A stretch of 47,922 bases of DNA from Puniceicoccaceae bacterium (GTDB lineage Bacteria; Verrucomicrobiota; Verrucomicrobiia; Opitutales; Coraliomargaritaceae). The stretch covers positions 1 to 47,922 of the forward strand of contig JAFMHF010000007.1 of assembly GCA_017854655.1 (NCBI GenBank), in the 5' to 3' direction. The notes under the pieces were generated by a model. The model had not been told where the DNA came from. It did no database searches and was given only the letters and a program-made list of their open reading frames with translations. Of this stretch, positions 1 through 9,578 are shown piece by piece. The translations under genes were made by a program, and so were the position numbers. The first letter of the stretch is position 1. Each line of letters starts with the position of its first letter.

Positions 1-470
1 AGCCACTCCGCCGCATTTTCAACACTGAACGTGCCGCCCGGTTGCTTGCGGGTATCGACCAAGTCAAAGGCGTTCAAGTTAACATCCTGCTCGCTGCGGT
101 TATGAAATATGCCCTGCACGGTAAAGGCACGCAGGCTCTTCAATCGCTTCAAAGTCAATGTGTATTGAAACGTATCATTGCCCAATGTCACTGTGCTGAT
201 CACCGCATCACCAAACGGCGTAGTGCCGACAGTCTCGCTCACAGGGGAAAGCAACGCAGTGCCCTTGGTGCCGACCCGCTGATTTTTCCCGTCTTTGGAA
301 TACACCGCCGACGAAACGGCCTGGAATTCGGCAATGCCCTCGGCATCCACCACGATTCGTTGCCCATCCTCGGATAAGCGAACCCAAGCCGCATCCGCAG
401 CCACAGCAATCGATTGAGAACAGAGCGCTAACGCGCCGACTAAAAATAATTTGGAATGTTTCGTATACAT
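1..470 (-). CDS. Secreted protein, N-terminal part only (possible glycoside hydrolase N-domain)
   Basis: Reading leftwards from an ATG at 470, the frame is open for 156 codons and runs off the window. The first ~25 residues form a signal peptide (MYTKHSKLFLVGALALCSQS, ending near AVAADA). The remainder is beta-rich, with the pattern 'AAWVRLSEDGQRIVVDAEG' near residues 26-45 and 'FTVQGIFHNRSEQDVNL' near 115-132. This resembles the N-terminal beta-sandwich found before the catalytic domain of some alpha-galactosidase-type hydrolases, but the diagnostic part lies outside the window, so function is not assigned. It has the same orientation as the downstream fucosidase-side genes but is separated from the fucosidase gene (which lies upstream of it) by about 276 bases. 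Confidence 0.7.
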   Translation of the reverse strand, partial: MYTKHSKLFLVGALALCSQSIAVAADAAWVRLSEDGQRIVVDAEGIAEFQAVSSAVYSKDGKNQRVGTKGTALLSPVSETVGTTPFGDAVISTVTLGNDTFQYTLTLKRLKSLRAFTVQGIFHNRSEQDVNLNAFDLVDTRKQPGGTFSVENAAEW

Positions 471-562
471 AATTTATCTATTAAAGGAGACTTTCGTTCA
501 GCCTAACAAGCCAAGCTGATCACAGCTAAACCAGCGGTATCATAACAGATAAAACTGCTTCG

Positions 563-586
563 CCTACCCTCTTTTTAGAGGGTAGG
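563..586. terminator. 9-bp perfect hairpin between fucosidase and the next minus-strand gene
   Basis: CCTACCCTC (563-571), a six-base loop, then GAGGGTAGG (578-586). It lies downstream of the minus-strand fucosidase gene, so it may end that transcript, but no T-run follows on either strand. It could equally be a REP-like palindrome. The rest of 471-746 shows no ORF or other motif that I can support. Confidence 0.4.
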
Positions 587-746
587 CCTGGTCCAAAGCT
601 GCCCCGCGCTGGCGGACTTTTCCCTTTCGCTCTAGCCTGTTTCCTAGACTACGGACCGAGCTCAGTTCTGGTAACCAAGCCTGGCCAAGACCTCATAATC
701 GCACTAGACTCGCCGATTGTATTTCCCAATTACTTGCTGAGAATTA

Positions 747-2636
747 CTAAAGTTCACCATACACCGTGACACGATTCAGCAGCAACGAACGACCTTTCTT
801 GTTGCGTGTTTCAAACTTTAAGTAGCGCGCCTCACGGCCTGGCACATCGATGCCGGCATGAAAGTGAGTCAACGCAACCGTCCATTCTGATTGCAGCTCT
901 TCCGCCTGCCAGACTTGTGTCCACATTTCCCCATCTCCAGACACCGACATAATCAGGCCATCGGAGCGATGCTCGTTCGGGCGATTCTCGATCACAATCG
1001 CCTTAACTGTTTTCACACTGCCCAGATCAACAGTGGCCCACGGATTTTTTTCCGCAGCGGTATGAAATGCATAATCACGAGCCGGGCGCTCTCCCGTCAG
1101 TAAGCTTTGATAATCCTCTGGAAAATCGTGTACGCAGGTCGAACTGGTGGTGACTGTCGCATTCGCACTGATCATCACCCCAGCCTGAGAAAGATCCACC
1201 TCTTCCTTGCGAGTGCCACCATACAGCGTGCCTGGCTCGATGGACTGCTCAATAGTCAGCTCAATGACTGTGACAGGATCTGCGCGGTGCGCCGTCGCCA
1301 CCTGGACATCTAGTCCGTTCGCATCCTGATGAATCTCAACTGGGTGACCGTCCAGAGTACGCGCGGCGAGCACTTTGATCGGCAACGGATCAAATTCGAG
1401 CGTCTCTGCAGGCCAATCATACACATGCAAGTAAAGCTTGTTACCTTTGTGGCAACTGCCACCCCATCTAGCATTTCGGTATGGACCACCGCGCGTGCCG
1501 TAAATCGCCTCGCCATATTTGCCGAGCCATGCGCCCGCCGCACGAGCCACGGCGGATTCGCCTTCTGTAAAGGTGCCATCCGGACGCGGCCCGAAATTCA
1601 ACAACAAATTACCGCCTCCCGTGGTGCAACTGACCAGCATCTTGATGCACTCCTCGGGACCTTTAAAGCCCTCTTCGCCGCGATAGGACCAGCCCTGCCC
1701 GACATGTATGCAGGACTCCCAGTCCCGTTCAATGTCCATCGAACCAATACGACCTTCAGGAGTGTAGTAATCGCCCAAAGTCATCAGCTCGATTTCCGGC
1801 GTCGCAGGTCCGCGGTCCTCCGGTGTTGTGGGACCACAAAATTTAGCCGCACGGTTATTCACCAACAGGTCCGGCTGTAACTGGTACATTTTCGAAAATA
1901 ATTTATCAAAGCGCCACTTCCCCCAATCACGACCGCCGACGTGGTCAAACCACATAATGTCAATCTCGCCGTAGTTTGTCAGCAGCTCCTCAATTTGTCC
2001 GCGATACCAAGCATCGTACTTCAGGTTGTCGCCCAGCAAATAATCCGGATGATACCAGTCTCGGGTCGAATAGTAGAGTCCCGCCTTCAAACCATGACGA
2101 TGACAGGCTTCCACAAAAGGCTTCACCACATCGCGGCCATAGGCAGATGACATAATGCTGTAATCAGTCAGCTTTGTATCAAACATCGAAAAACCATCAT
2201 GGTGCTTGGTGATCAGCACCATGTACTTCATGCCAGACTCCTTGGCGAAGCGCGCCCAAGCATCCGCATCATATTTCACCGGGTTAAACTGCTGGTAATA
2301 ATTATCGTACACTGGATCCGCGGTGCGCGGCCCATGCCGGTTAATATCCCAAGGCCGGTTGGCCTCGCGGCCCCAGCCAATTTCCTTCTGCCCCACCGAA
2401 CAGGGTCCCCAGTGAACGAACATCCCGAACTTCGCATCACGAAACCACTGCATGCGCTCGTCGCGCTCAGCCTCGGTCTCGTGTATTTGTGGCACAGCAC
2501 TCAAATCCTCGAGGCGATCCGGCGCTGGTGCCTCACAAACCGGCTCATTCGGCGACATACAACCGGTGACGAACCCCAGCTGAAGCAATAAACCGATAAT
2601 AAAGAGATGGATAATAAAATTTGAATTCCTAAGCAT
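747..2636 (-). CDS. Alpha-L-fucosidase (GH29) lipoprotein with C-terminal F5/8-type domain
   Basis: 629 residues. An N-terminal hydrophobic stretch ends in a lipobox (FVTGC, Cys26), so the enzyme is probably membrane-anchored on the periplasmic or outer side. The GH29 barrel covers about residues 50-440: 'FGMFVHWGPCS' (70-80), 'TKHHDGFSMFDT' (143-154) and 'IDIMWFDHVGG' with the expected nucleophile Asp231. Residues ~490-629 form a discoidin/F5/8-type sugar-binding module ('WATVDLGSVKTVKAIVIENR'). The family releases alpha-L-fucose from glycans. Start at the ATG at 2636 is set by the signal peptide. It stands alone: about 255 bases upstream lies a tRNA gene and about 276 bases downstream the next gene starts. 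Together with the sulfatases further right it points to fucose-containing or sulfated algal glycans, which is inference. Confidence 0.93.
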   Translation of the reverse strand: MLRNSNFIIHLFIIGLLLQLGFVTGCMSPNEPVCEAPAPDRLEDLSAVPQIHETEAERDERMQWFRDAKFGMFVHWGPCSVGQKEIGWGREANRPWDINRHGPRTADPVYDNYYQQFNPVKYDADAWARFAKESGMKYMVLITKHHDGFSMFDTKLTDYSIMSSAYGRDVVKPFVEACHRHGLKAGLYYSTRDWYHPDYLLGDNLKYDAWYRGQIEELLTNYGEIDIMWFDHVGGRDWGKWRFDKLFSKMYQLQPDLLVNNRAAKFCGPTTPEDRGPATPEIELMTLGDYYTPEGRIGSMDIERDWESCIHVGQGWSYRGEEGFKGPEECIKMLVSCTTGGGNLLLNFGPRPDGTFTEGESAVARAAGAWLGKYGEAIYGTRGGPYRNARWGGSCHKGNKLYLHVYDWPAETLEFDPLPIKVLAARTLDGHPVEIHQDANGLDVQVATAHRADPVTVIELTIEQSIEPGTLYGGTRKEEVDLSQAGVMISANATVTTSSTCVHDFPEDYQSLLTGERPARDYAFHTAAEKNPWATVDLGSVKTVKAIVIENRPNEHRSDGLIMSVSGDGEMWTQVWQAEELQSEWTVALTHFHAGIDVPGREARYLKFETRNKKGRSLLLNRVTVYGEL

Positions 2637-2861
2637 AAGTCATCTTTTTACCGCAATTGACTTCGAGTTCGCGAGCAAAACTCTGTATTTATTTTAGTCT
2701 TAACATCGCTATCCGGCCAACAGAGAAAATACCACGATCGGCGAGCCACCTGCGAGACATCGAAATACGCAACGAGGGATTTTTTTGAGCCTAGCGACAA
2801 GGCCGGGCGCGAAGTGAAACGGAGCACTCGCAAGCTCAAATCCCAACCTACAAACACAATG

Positions 2862-2885
2862 AAACCCGCTATTTCTAGCGGGCTT
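2862..2885 (-). terminator. Probable terminator of the tRNA-Leu transcript
   Basis: Read on the minus strand, AAGCCCGCTA-GAAA-TAGCGGGTTT forms a ten-pair stem (one G-T pair) with a GNRA-type GAAA loop, starting seven bases after the tRNA 3' end. The 3' T-run is short (TTTC), so termination strength is uncertain. The stretch 2640-2861 beyond it holds no gene that I can support. Confidence 0.6.
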
Positions 2886-2891
2886 CAAAAA

Positions 2892-2974
2892 TACTCAGGG
2901 AGGGATTTGAACCCTCACGCCCTTGCGAGCACCACGACCTGAACGTGGCGTGTCTACCGTTTCACCACCTGAGC
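2892..2974 (-). tRNA. tRNA-Leu, anticodon CAG
   Basis: 83 nt. Acceptor GCTCAGG pairs with CCTGAGT (first pair G-T), discriminator A. D-arm GGTGAAACGGTAGACACG, anticodon stem CCACG/CGTGG with loop TTCAGGT giving anticodon CAG (codon CUG). Long variable arm TGCTCGCAAGGGCG and T-arm AGGGTTCAAATCCCT identify a class II leucine tRNA. No CCA is encoded; ATTTTT follows, so CCA must be added by the tRNA nucleotidyltransferase. Confidence 0.95.
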
Positions 2975-2991
2975 GGAAAGTCGAAATTGGG

Positions 2992-3020
2992 AGAGAATCC
3001 GCGCTGCGTGCGACTGTCAA
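2992..3020 (-). promoter_or_regulatory. Candidate promoter for tRNA-Leu
   Basis: On the minus strand a perfect -35 TTGACA (3020-3015) is followed after 17 bases by TTCTCT (2997-2992), a weak -10, leaving about 17 bases to the mature tRNA 5' end. A second TATAAT lies further upstream (about 3042-3037) directly after a small CCTAAG/CTTAGG hairpin. Spacing fits a stable-RNA promoter, but the -10 is poor. Confidence 0.35.
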
Positions 3021-3109
3021 TCATCCGATGATTAAAAATTATACCTAAGCTCTTAGGGGGCCACGAAGGTGCGCTCATGAACGGCAAAACCGTTGCCCTC
3101 CACTGATGC

Positions 3110-3129
3110 GGACGACCCTGAGGTCGTCC
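3110..3129. repeat. Palindrome downstream of the cytochrome c gene
   Basis: GGACGACC (3110-3117), loop CTGA, GGTCGTCC (3122-3129): an eight-pair hairpin 11 bases after the stop codon of the minus-strand cytochrome gene. There is no T-run, so it is either a processing/stability hairpin or a REP-like element. It is similar in style to the GGGCGACTCGCCC palindromes at the right edge of the window. Confidence 0.45.
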
Positions 3130-3140
3130 CTCCCGAGAAC

Positions 3141-3950
3141 CTACTCCGCGCCTGCCTTGGAATTAATAAAGGCGGCGATATCTTTCATCGCTTGCTCATC
3201 AGCCAGCACCATCGCCATTGGGCGCATTTGCATGCCTTCGATGTCTTTAGGGTGCGTACCGCGCACGCCAGACTTATAATTTTGTAGCTGTCTGACGATG
3301 TACCAGTCCGGTAAGTTTTGCAGAGCGGGTGCATTCAGAAGTACATTGCCCTCGGCATCTGGTCCATGGCAAGCCGCACAGAGTGCGTAACTCGCAGCTC
3401 CCTTAGCAACGTCACCGCCAAGCGTCGGCAGCGGCGCGGTAACTGGCAGTTGTGCAATGTAGGCAACCACTTCGTCGATCTTGGCTTCGTCGGTCAACAT
3501 CATCGCCATTGGGCGCATCTGCATACCATAAATGTCATCCGGGTGCGTACCACGCACGCCGTCCTTATATTTAATTAACTGGCGCTTAAGATACCAGTCT
3601 TGTTGTCCCGCCAGTGCGGGTGCATTGAGCGCCGTATTGCCTTCGCCTTCAGCTCCGTGACAAGTCGAGCAAACCATATATGCAGCTTTACCTGCTGCAT
3701 GTGTGATCGTTTCAACCGCGCCTGCTGCGGCGTGCACTTCAGCAGCAGCTCCGTGGCTGGCATCTGCAACACCTTCGTCGTGGCTGGCATCTGTGCCATG
3801 CGGCGCATCCGAACCAGAAAGAACCGCCTGCAACGGCAGGAACAACATAAACGCCAACAGGCATGTGAAGAAAATGAAGTTAAAGCCGACAAGGAGCGAG
3901 CAGAACGACTCGTCTGAGGCGCGGGTTTTAAGGTCTTTCGATTGGTTCAT
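3141..3950 (-). CDS. Membrane-anchored dihaem cytochrome c (two class I domains)
   Basis: 269 residues. One transmembrane helix at about 21-46, then a His/Ala-rich linker (50-90), then two cytochrome c domains with haem motifs CSTCH (94-98) and CAACH (191-195). Each is followed about 50 residues later by an identical M-Q-M-R-P-M-A-M stretch (143-150 and 240-247) that would supply the axial Met. The two halves are very alike (APAL...DWY...RQL..YK.GVRGTHP.DI.GMQMRPMAM), so this is an internal duplication of cytochrome c4 style. It should shuttle electrons at the outer face of the cytoplasmic membrane. No oxidase or reductase genes adjoin it. It is transcribed divergently from the gamma-carbonic-anhydrase-like gene across about 170 bases. 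Confidence 0.9.
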   Translation of the reverse strand: MNQSKDLKTRASDESFCSLLVGFNFIFFTCLLAFMLFLPLQAVLSGSDAPHGTDASHDEGVADASHGAAAEVHAAAGAVETITHAAGKAAYMVCSTCHGAEGEGNTALNAPALAGQQDWYLKRQLIKYKDGVRGTHPDDIYGMQMRPMAMMLTDEAKIDEVVAYIAQLPVTAPLPTLGGDVAKGAASYALCAACHGPDAEGNVLLNAPALQNLPDWYIVRQLQNYKSGVRGTHPKDIEGMQMRPMAMVLADEQAMKDIAAFINSKAGAE

Positions 3951-4122
3951 AATAGTCCACCAGAAAGAAAATTTAGTGGTATTCTGTCAAACACTATCCA
4001 GCTTGATCTCATGCCCGTAAATACAACAGAAGCTGCCCTACTAAGCAGTATTAACTGCCCCTAAGCGCGTGTTGATGTGATTCTAATCTTGGCGATAAAC
4101 AAGCGCCGACTATATTGAATCA

Positions 4123-4659
4123 ATGACACTTGAAGAACGGTTATCCTATTATTTAGATCAAACTCCACAGATTGATGGATCTGCTTACGTCGCTTCCGAT
4201 GCGATTATCCTTGGAGCAACTACCGTGGGTCGAAACGCCAGTATCTGGCATGGTTGTGTGCTACGCGCCGATATTAATAGTATTGAGATCGGTGAAGGCT
4301 CGAATGTGCAAGACGGCAGCGTCATCCACCTCGCGGACGACTATGGCGTAAAGGTTGGATCGTTTGTGACGATCGGCCACAAGTCGATGGTGCACGCCTG
4401 CACGATCGGCGATGAGTGCCTGATTGGGATGCATTCGACCATTCTCGATGGCGCAGTGATCGGCGCGCAATCGATCGTCGGTGCGGGCGCACTCGTCACC
4501 AAAGGCACACAGGTGCCAGCCGGATCGCTGGTGCTCGGTTGTCCAGCCAAAGTCGTACGGGCACTCAGCGACGAAGAGCGCGCCGGCCTAAAAGGTATGG
4601 CGGACAAGTATGTAATCGTGGCGCGTGAACACAAAGTGCGTCAGCCAGCTGTGATGTAG
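4123..4659 (+). CDS. Gamma-carbonic-anhydrase-family (left-handed beta-helix) protein
   Basis: 178 residues of hexapeptide repeats (about residues 18-145) with a C-terminal helix. Family signatures are present: 'RADINSIEIGEGSNVQDGS' (48-66), His69, 'IGHKSMVHACTIGDECLIGM' (84-103) with His86 and His91, the three His that bind zinc or iron in the family. Proteins of this type (YrdA/PaaY-like) may be carbonic anhydrases or act as thioesterase or metal-binding proteins; catalysis cannot be told from sequence. It starts at the ATG at 4123 with no clear ribosome site. Monocistronic by position; the feo operon begins about 300 bases downstream. Confidence 0.88.
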   Translation: MTLEERLSYYLDQTPQIDGSAYVASDAIILGATTVGRNASIWHGCVLRADINSIEIGEGSNVQDGSVIHLADDYGVKVGSFVTIGHKSMVHACTIGDECLIGMHSTILDGAVIGAQSIVGAGALVTKGTQVPAGSLVLGCPAKVVRALSDEERAGLKGMADKYVIVAREHKVRQPAVM

Positions 4660-4702
4660 TAGTGAGGCCTAATCTTTGTTCGAGTCGTCAATTTAAATTG
4701 AT

Positions 4703-4775
4703 CAACGATCCGCATCGTGGACGCAGCAATCAGCCCCAGACGCGCAAGTACTTCATGATACAAAGCGGATCGTTG
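4703..4775. repeat. 11-bp inverted repeat within the 303-base gap before feoA
   Basis: CAACGATCCGC (4703-4713) and its exact reverse complement GCGGATCGTTG (4765-4775) enclose 51 bases that also contain AAGTACTT. This could fold as a long stem-loop, perhaps ending the upstream transcript. Further on, CACTG/CAGTG (4804-4819) is a weak hairpin. No gene is visible between 4660 and 4962. Confidence 0.4.
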
Positions 4776-4932
4776 TGTAGTATCGCGGGATCAAGCCGCT
4801 GGCCACTGTTTTGGCAGTGACTAGCTTGTTACCTAGAAGAGAGCCACTGAGATAAATATCTGAGCAAATTCGATCCAGACTCGCCTCTGGGCTTGCAATC
4901 GAGACGCAAGTCTTTCTCTTAGCAATTCGCTA

Positions 4933-4949
4933 TTGAGACTTATTCTCAA
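4933..4949 (+). promoter_or_regulatory. Candidate Fur box in front of feoA
   Basis: TTGAGACTTATTCTCAA is an imperfect palindrome whose inner 15 bases, TGAGACT-T-ATTCTCA, fit the 7-1-7 layout known for Fur operators (TGAnAATnATTnTCA) with one mismatch. It ends 13 bases before the feoA ATG, where a bound repressor would block transcription start. Iron-dependent repression is the known logic for feo operons. Confidence 0.7.
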
Positions 4950-4962
4950 ACAAAACCAGCCC

Positions 4963-5187
4963 ATGCGTTTAGATCAAATTAAGAAAGACGGAACTTTTCG
5001 AGTCACGAAAGTGAACTGCGAGAACGAGAGCGTCGCCCGATTGATGGCGATGGGCTTGTTGCCGGGGCAAGAGGTTCGCCTCACGCACGAAGCACCGTTG
5101 GGCGACCCGATCGCAGTGGTCTTTCAGGGCTGCCATATGAGTCTACGCTTAAAAGACGCAGCCGAGGTCGAAGTGGAGAAGATTTAG
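4963..5187 (+). CDS. feoA: FeoA, SH3-like ferrous iron transport accessory protein
   Basis: 74 residues from the ATG at 4963 (MRLDQIKKDGTF). A longer frame from a TTG at 4933 would put the Fur-box palindrome inside the gene and add residues not seen in the family, so the ATG is preferred. The FeoA core is clear: 'ARLMAMGLLPGQEVRL' (26-41), 'APLGDPIAVVFQG' (44-56), then 'MSLRLKDAAEVEVE'. FeoA is a small cytoplasmic SH3-like protein that works with FeoB in ferrous iron import. The feoB ATG follows after a single base, so the pair is surely co-transcribed. Confidence 0.93.
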   Translation: MRLDQIKKDGTFRVTKVNCENESVARLMAMGLLPGQEVRLTHEAPLGDPIAVVFQGCHMSLRLKDAAEVEVEKI

Positions 5188-5188
5188 T

Positions 5189-7375
<2,187 letters not shown>

Positions 7376-7451
7376 AGAGGCATTCGTTGCTAGGTTTTTT
7401 AGTATACCTATCAGGTTCCGTTAATACTCAGCTTGAATTTACGATTCAAAA

Positions 7452-7545
7452 TCGCGGGGTAAACCCGCTCGCTACGACATCACCAAGATTCGCGGGGTCA
7501 ATCCGCTCGCCACGACATCACCAGGATTCGCGGGGTCAATCCGCC
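7452..7545 (+). repeat. 38-bp tandem REP-like repeat (about 2.5 copies)
   Basis: Units start at 7452, 7490 and 7528 with 'TCGCGGGGT.AA.CCGC'. Units 1 and 2 also share the tail CTCGC.ACGACATCACCA.GAT. Unit 1 contains the hairpin GCGGG-GTAAA-CCCGC; units 2 and 3 carry a decayed hairpin (GGTCAATCCGC). A near-identical 20-mer (GCGGGATAAACCCGCTCGCT) recurs at 33774-33793, so this is a dispersed element. It sits between feoB and the small downstream gene. Confidence 0.7.
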
Positions 7546-7614
7546 CATTACATTACTGCAGCAACTCGCTTTATATTAGGATAGAAAGATTAGAGATACG
7601 GATACTCACCTCCC

Positions 7615-7785
7615 ATGAAATACCTCGAAATTATTCTGGTCGGCTTGATTTTACTCGGCGCGGTCTTTTATTTGCACAAGACCTTCTTTCCAAAAAAGAA
7701 AGGCGGCTCCAGCTGCGGCTGCGGCACCTCGGAGTGCAAGGTGCCGAAGGCAACGATCGAGACGAACAAGCAAACTCCCAATTAG
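7615..7785 (+). CDS. FeoB-associated Cys-rich membrane protein
   Basis: 56 residues from the ATG at 7615. One transmembrane helix (about 4-21, 'LEIILVGLILLGAVFYL'), a basic stretch (KKKGG), then a Cys cluster 'SSCGCGTSECK' (Cys34, Cys36, Cys41). This is the layout of the small FeoB-associated Cys-rich proteins coded next to feoB in many bacteria, thought to support Fe2+ transport, possibly by binding iron or an Fe-S cluster on the cytoplasmic side. It follows feoB after 239 bases of repeat-containing DNA and is 21 bases upstream of the GAF gene. Confidence 0.85.
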   Translation: MKYLEIILVGLILLGAVFYLHKTFFPKKKGGSSCGCGTSECKVPKATIETNKQTPN

Positions 7786-7806
7786 CCAAAAACAAAGCCA
7801 AACCAG

Positions 7807-8271
7807 ATGTTGCCCACATTATTAATTGATTCTTGCCACGACCTCATCAACCGAGGCGTCAAGCAACTCGACATGCCAGTCGGAATCGTCAGCCATATCT
7901 ATAACGATCTATACGAGATCGTCACGATTAACAGTGAGATGGATGAGTTTATCCAAGGAGCCGTCTTCCCGCTCAGTAAAACTTATTGTCGAGATGTCTA
8001 TCGCACGGACAAAACGATCGCGATCACCGAAATTGATCATGTTCTAGGCATGCAACTCCACCCGCTATATGTGAGCCTGCCAGTTGAAGCCTATATCAGC
8101 GCGCCGATTCATCATGACGGCAGCGTCTGGGGCACCGTTAACTTCACTTCTGCCAAGATCCACCCGGCTTTCACCAAAGCTCAGATTGAGCTCGTCGAAC
8201 AGTATGCAGAGACGATCGGCAAATGCTTGGCAGAGGTCGATCTAGTCTCGCGTGCCCCTTGGGATGTTTAA
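7807..8271 (+). CDS. GAF-domain protein
   Basis: 154 residues, essentially one GAF domain: 'VGIVSHIYNDLYEIVTI' (25-41), 'FPLSKTYCRDVYRTDKTIAI' (54-73), 'AYISAPIHHDGSVWGTVNFTS' region (93-114), and a C-terminal helix. GAF domains bind small molecules; stand-alone ones include free Met-sulfoxide reductases and sensors. The single conserved-looking Cys61 in TYC is typical of a broad GAF group and is not proof of reductase activity. No output domain is present. Its place 21 bases behind the FeoB-associated gene suggests co-expression with iron uptake. Confidence 0.8.
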   Translation: MLPTLLIDSCHDLINRGVKQLDMPVGIVSHIYNDLYEIVTINSEMDEFIQGAVFPLSKTYCRDVYRTDKTIAITEIDHVLGMQLHPLYVSLPVEAYISAPIHHDGSVWGTVNFTSAKIHPAFTKAQIELVEQYAETIGKCLAEVDLVSRAPWDV

Positions 8272-8380
8272 TTAGCTAGGCAAGTCTGAACCTATCGTCT
8301 GCTTCGAGGCAAACACCACCGACTCTACGCAGACCATTCACCTCAACACCGAGACACGCCCCTAGGCCTCCACTATTCTG

Positions 8381-8396
8381 TAGCGAAGTATCGCTA
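8381..8396. terminator. Hairpin between convergent genes
   Basis: TAGCGA-AGTA-TCGCTA (six-pair stem) overlaps the stop codon of the minus-strand DUF1080 gene and follows the plus-strand GAF gene by about 110 bases. On the plus strand TTTCTGCTT follows. It may end transcription from both sides, but the T-run is weak. The rest of 8272-8380 shows nothing recognisable. Confidence 0.4.
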
Positions 8397-9548
8397 TTTC
8401 TGCTTCAACCAGCCCAGCCCATCAGCAATCTCACGAAGCTCCTTTGCGGGCTTGTAATCTGCGGCAATGATGTCGAAACGCTGTAAGTAAGACAGTGCGT
8501 GGTGCAAGTCCATGACTTGCTGGCGCTGTATCTCCAGTTCCTTAGTGGAAAGATCCTTAAATTGCTCTACTGATTCTGAGACTTGTCGATTGCATACATC
8601 CCATGCTGCGGAATTGCTAGCATACATCTGAGACTCGAGTAAGCGCATCATTTGATCCCAGCCTTGCATATTGGCCGCGCTGGCACGCACCTCTGCTCCG
8701 ATCTCCGCGCGCTTGGCAGTCGTTGCCGCTGCGGAAAGTCGACCATCGGTGCCACCGTCTGCAGGACGCGGGCGTAGTGGTCGAAGCCAAATATTACGAT
8801 AGCGCACAGGGTTGCCGTGGTCTTGCAGCGCAACTGGCCCCACATCTGGATACGGTTGATTCAGCGGCTTGCGCTTTTTATGGCCACCACCACCATCCAG
8901 CGGCGTGCTGTCCTGTACCACAACGCCATTAACGAGGACAGTCATCGAGCCTTCATCAAGCGACACGCCATCGCGCACGATCGGACGACGGTAAATAATA
9001 TCATAGCTCTGCCATTGGCCCGGTGCCCGCAGCGCATTGACCGCCGGCGGCATGACTCCATAAACGGCACCTGCCGAGCCATCCGGATAAGTGGGGTTAT
9101 TAAAATTATCGAGCACTTGCACTTCGATGCCGCCCGGTAAGAACACACCGCTATTGCCACGCTTCTGCCCCTCTCCAGGCAGCTGCTGCGCATGCGACCA
9201 TTCGATGTGCAACTGGCAATCGCTAAACTGCTCTTTAGTCTGAATATATCCGGCGCCGCGGACAGCTAACAGATAGCCATCTTGCACGACCCAATCGGCT
9301 TTGCGCTTCTCTTCGGGCCTGGCATGCACCCAATTTCCAAACGATTCCTCAGTGCCATCAAACAGCACTACCGCATCCGAGGGCGCTCCACCCACGACCG
9401 CAGCTGGCTCGACCCGAGGTGGCTGCGGCCGGTTCTCGTCGTGCACTGCCCATGGATGATTGGCGTCTGGTGCAGCGCCATAAAAAGCTGCATCTAATGA
9501 ACTGGCCAGACAAGCAGCTGCGAAAAGAGTGAGTGAGCAAGGTTTCAT
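8394..9548 (-). CDS. DUF1080 (3-keto-disaccharide hydrolase family) secreted protein
   Basis: 384 residues with a signal peptide (1-20, cleavage near LDAAF). The DUF1080 beta-sandwich runs about 58-258: 'VVLFDGTEESFGNW' (60-73), 'GNSGVFLPGGIEVQVLD', 'GPVALQDHGNPVRYRNIWLR'. Members are concanavalin-like folds named in Pfam for 3-keto-disaccharide hydrolysis. Residues ~265-384 are a predicted helical extension without a family I recognise. It is the last gene of the long minus-strand operon, 30 bases after the ThuA-DUF1080 gene, so it likely acts on the same oxidised sugar in the periplasm. Exact substrate and bond cleaved are unknown. Confidence 0.87.
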   Translation of the reverse strand: MKPCSLTLFAAACLASSLDAAFYGAAPDANHPWAVHDENRPQPPRVEPAAVVGGAPSDAVVLFDGTEESFGNWVHARPEEKRKADWVVQDGYLLAVRGAGYIQTKEQFSDCQLHIEWSHAQQLPGEGQKRGNSGVFLPGGIEVQVLDNFNNPTYPDGSAGAVYGVMPPAVNALRAPGQWQSYDIIYRRPIVRDGVSLDEGSMTVLVNGVVVQDSTPLDGGGGHKKRKPLNQPYPDVGPVALQDHGNPVRYRNIWLRPLRPRPADGGTDGRLSAAATTAKRAEIGAEVRASAANMQGWDQMMRLLESQMYASNSAAWDVCNRQVSESVEQFKDLSTKELEIQRQQVMDLHHALSYLQRFDIIAADYKPAKELREIADGLGWLKQK

Positions 9549-9578
9549 GTTTTAGATAACTTTTAGGGATAAAGAAAA

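Noticed and set aside
42-377. 111-codon plus-strand frame at the left edge
   Set aside because: The opposite strand reads a continuous frame with a signal peptide from 470 to the edge, which is the better gene.
1329-1880. 183-codon plus-strand frame
   Set aside because: Antisense shadow of the fucosidase gene.
2648-2857. 69-codon minus-strand frame between fucosidase and tRNA
   Set aside because: No domain, no signal, no ribosome site, composition not coding-like.
4933-4962. Longer feoA from TTG
   Set aside because: It would cover the Fur-box palindrome and add residues not found in the family.
7452-7545. CRISPR array
   Set aside because: 38-bp units abut each other with no unique spacers.
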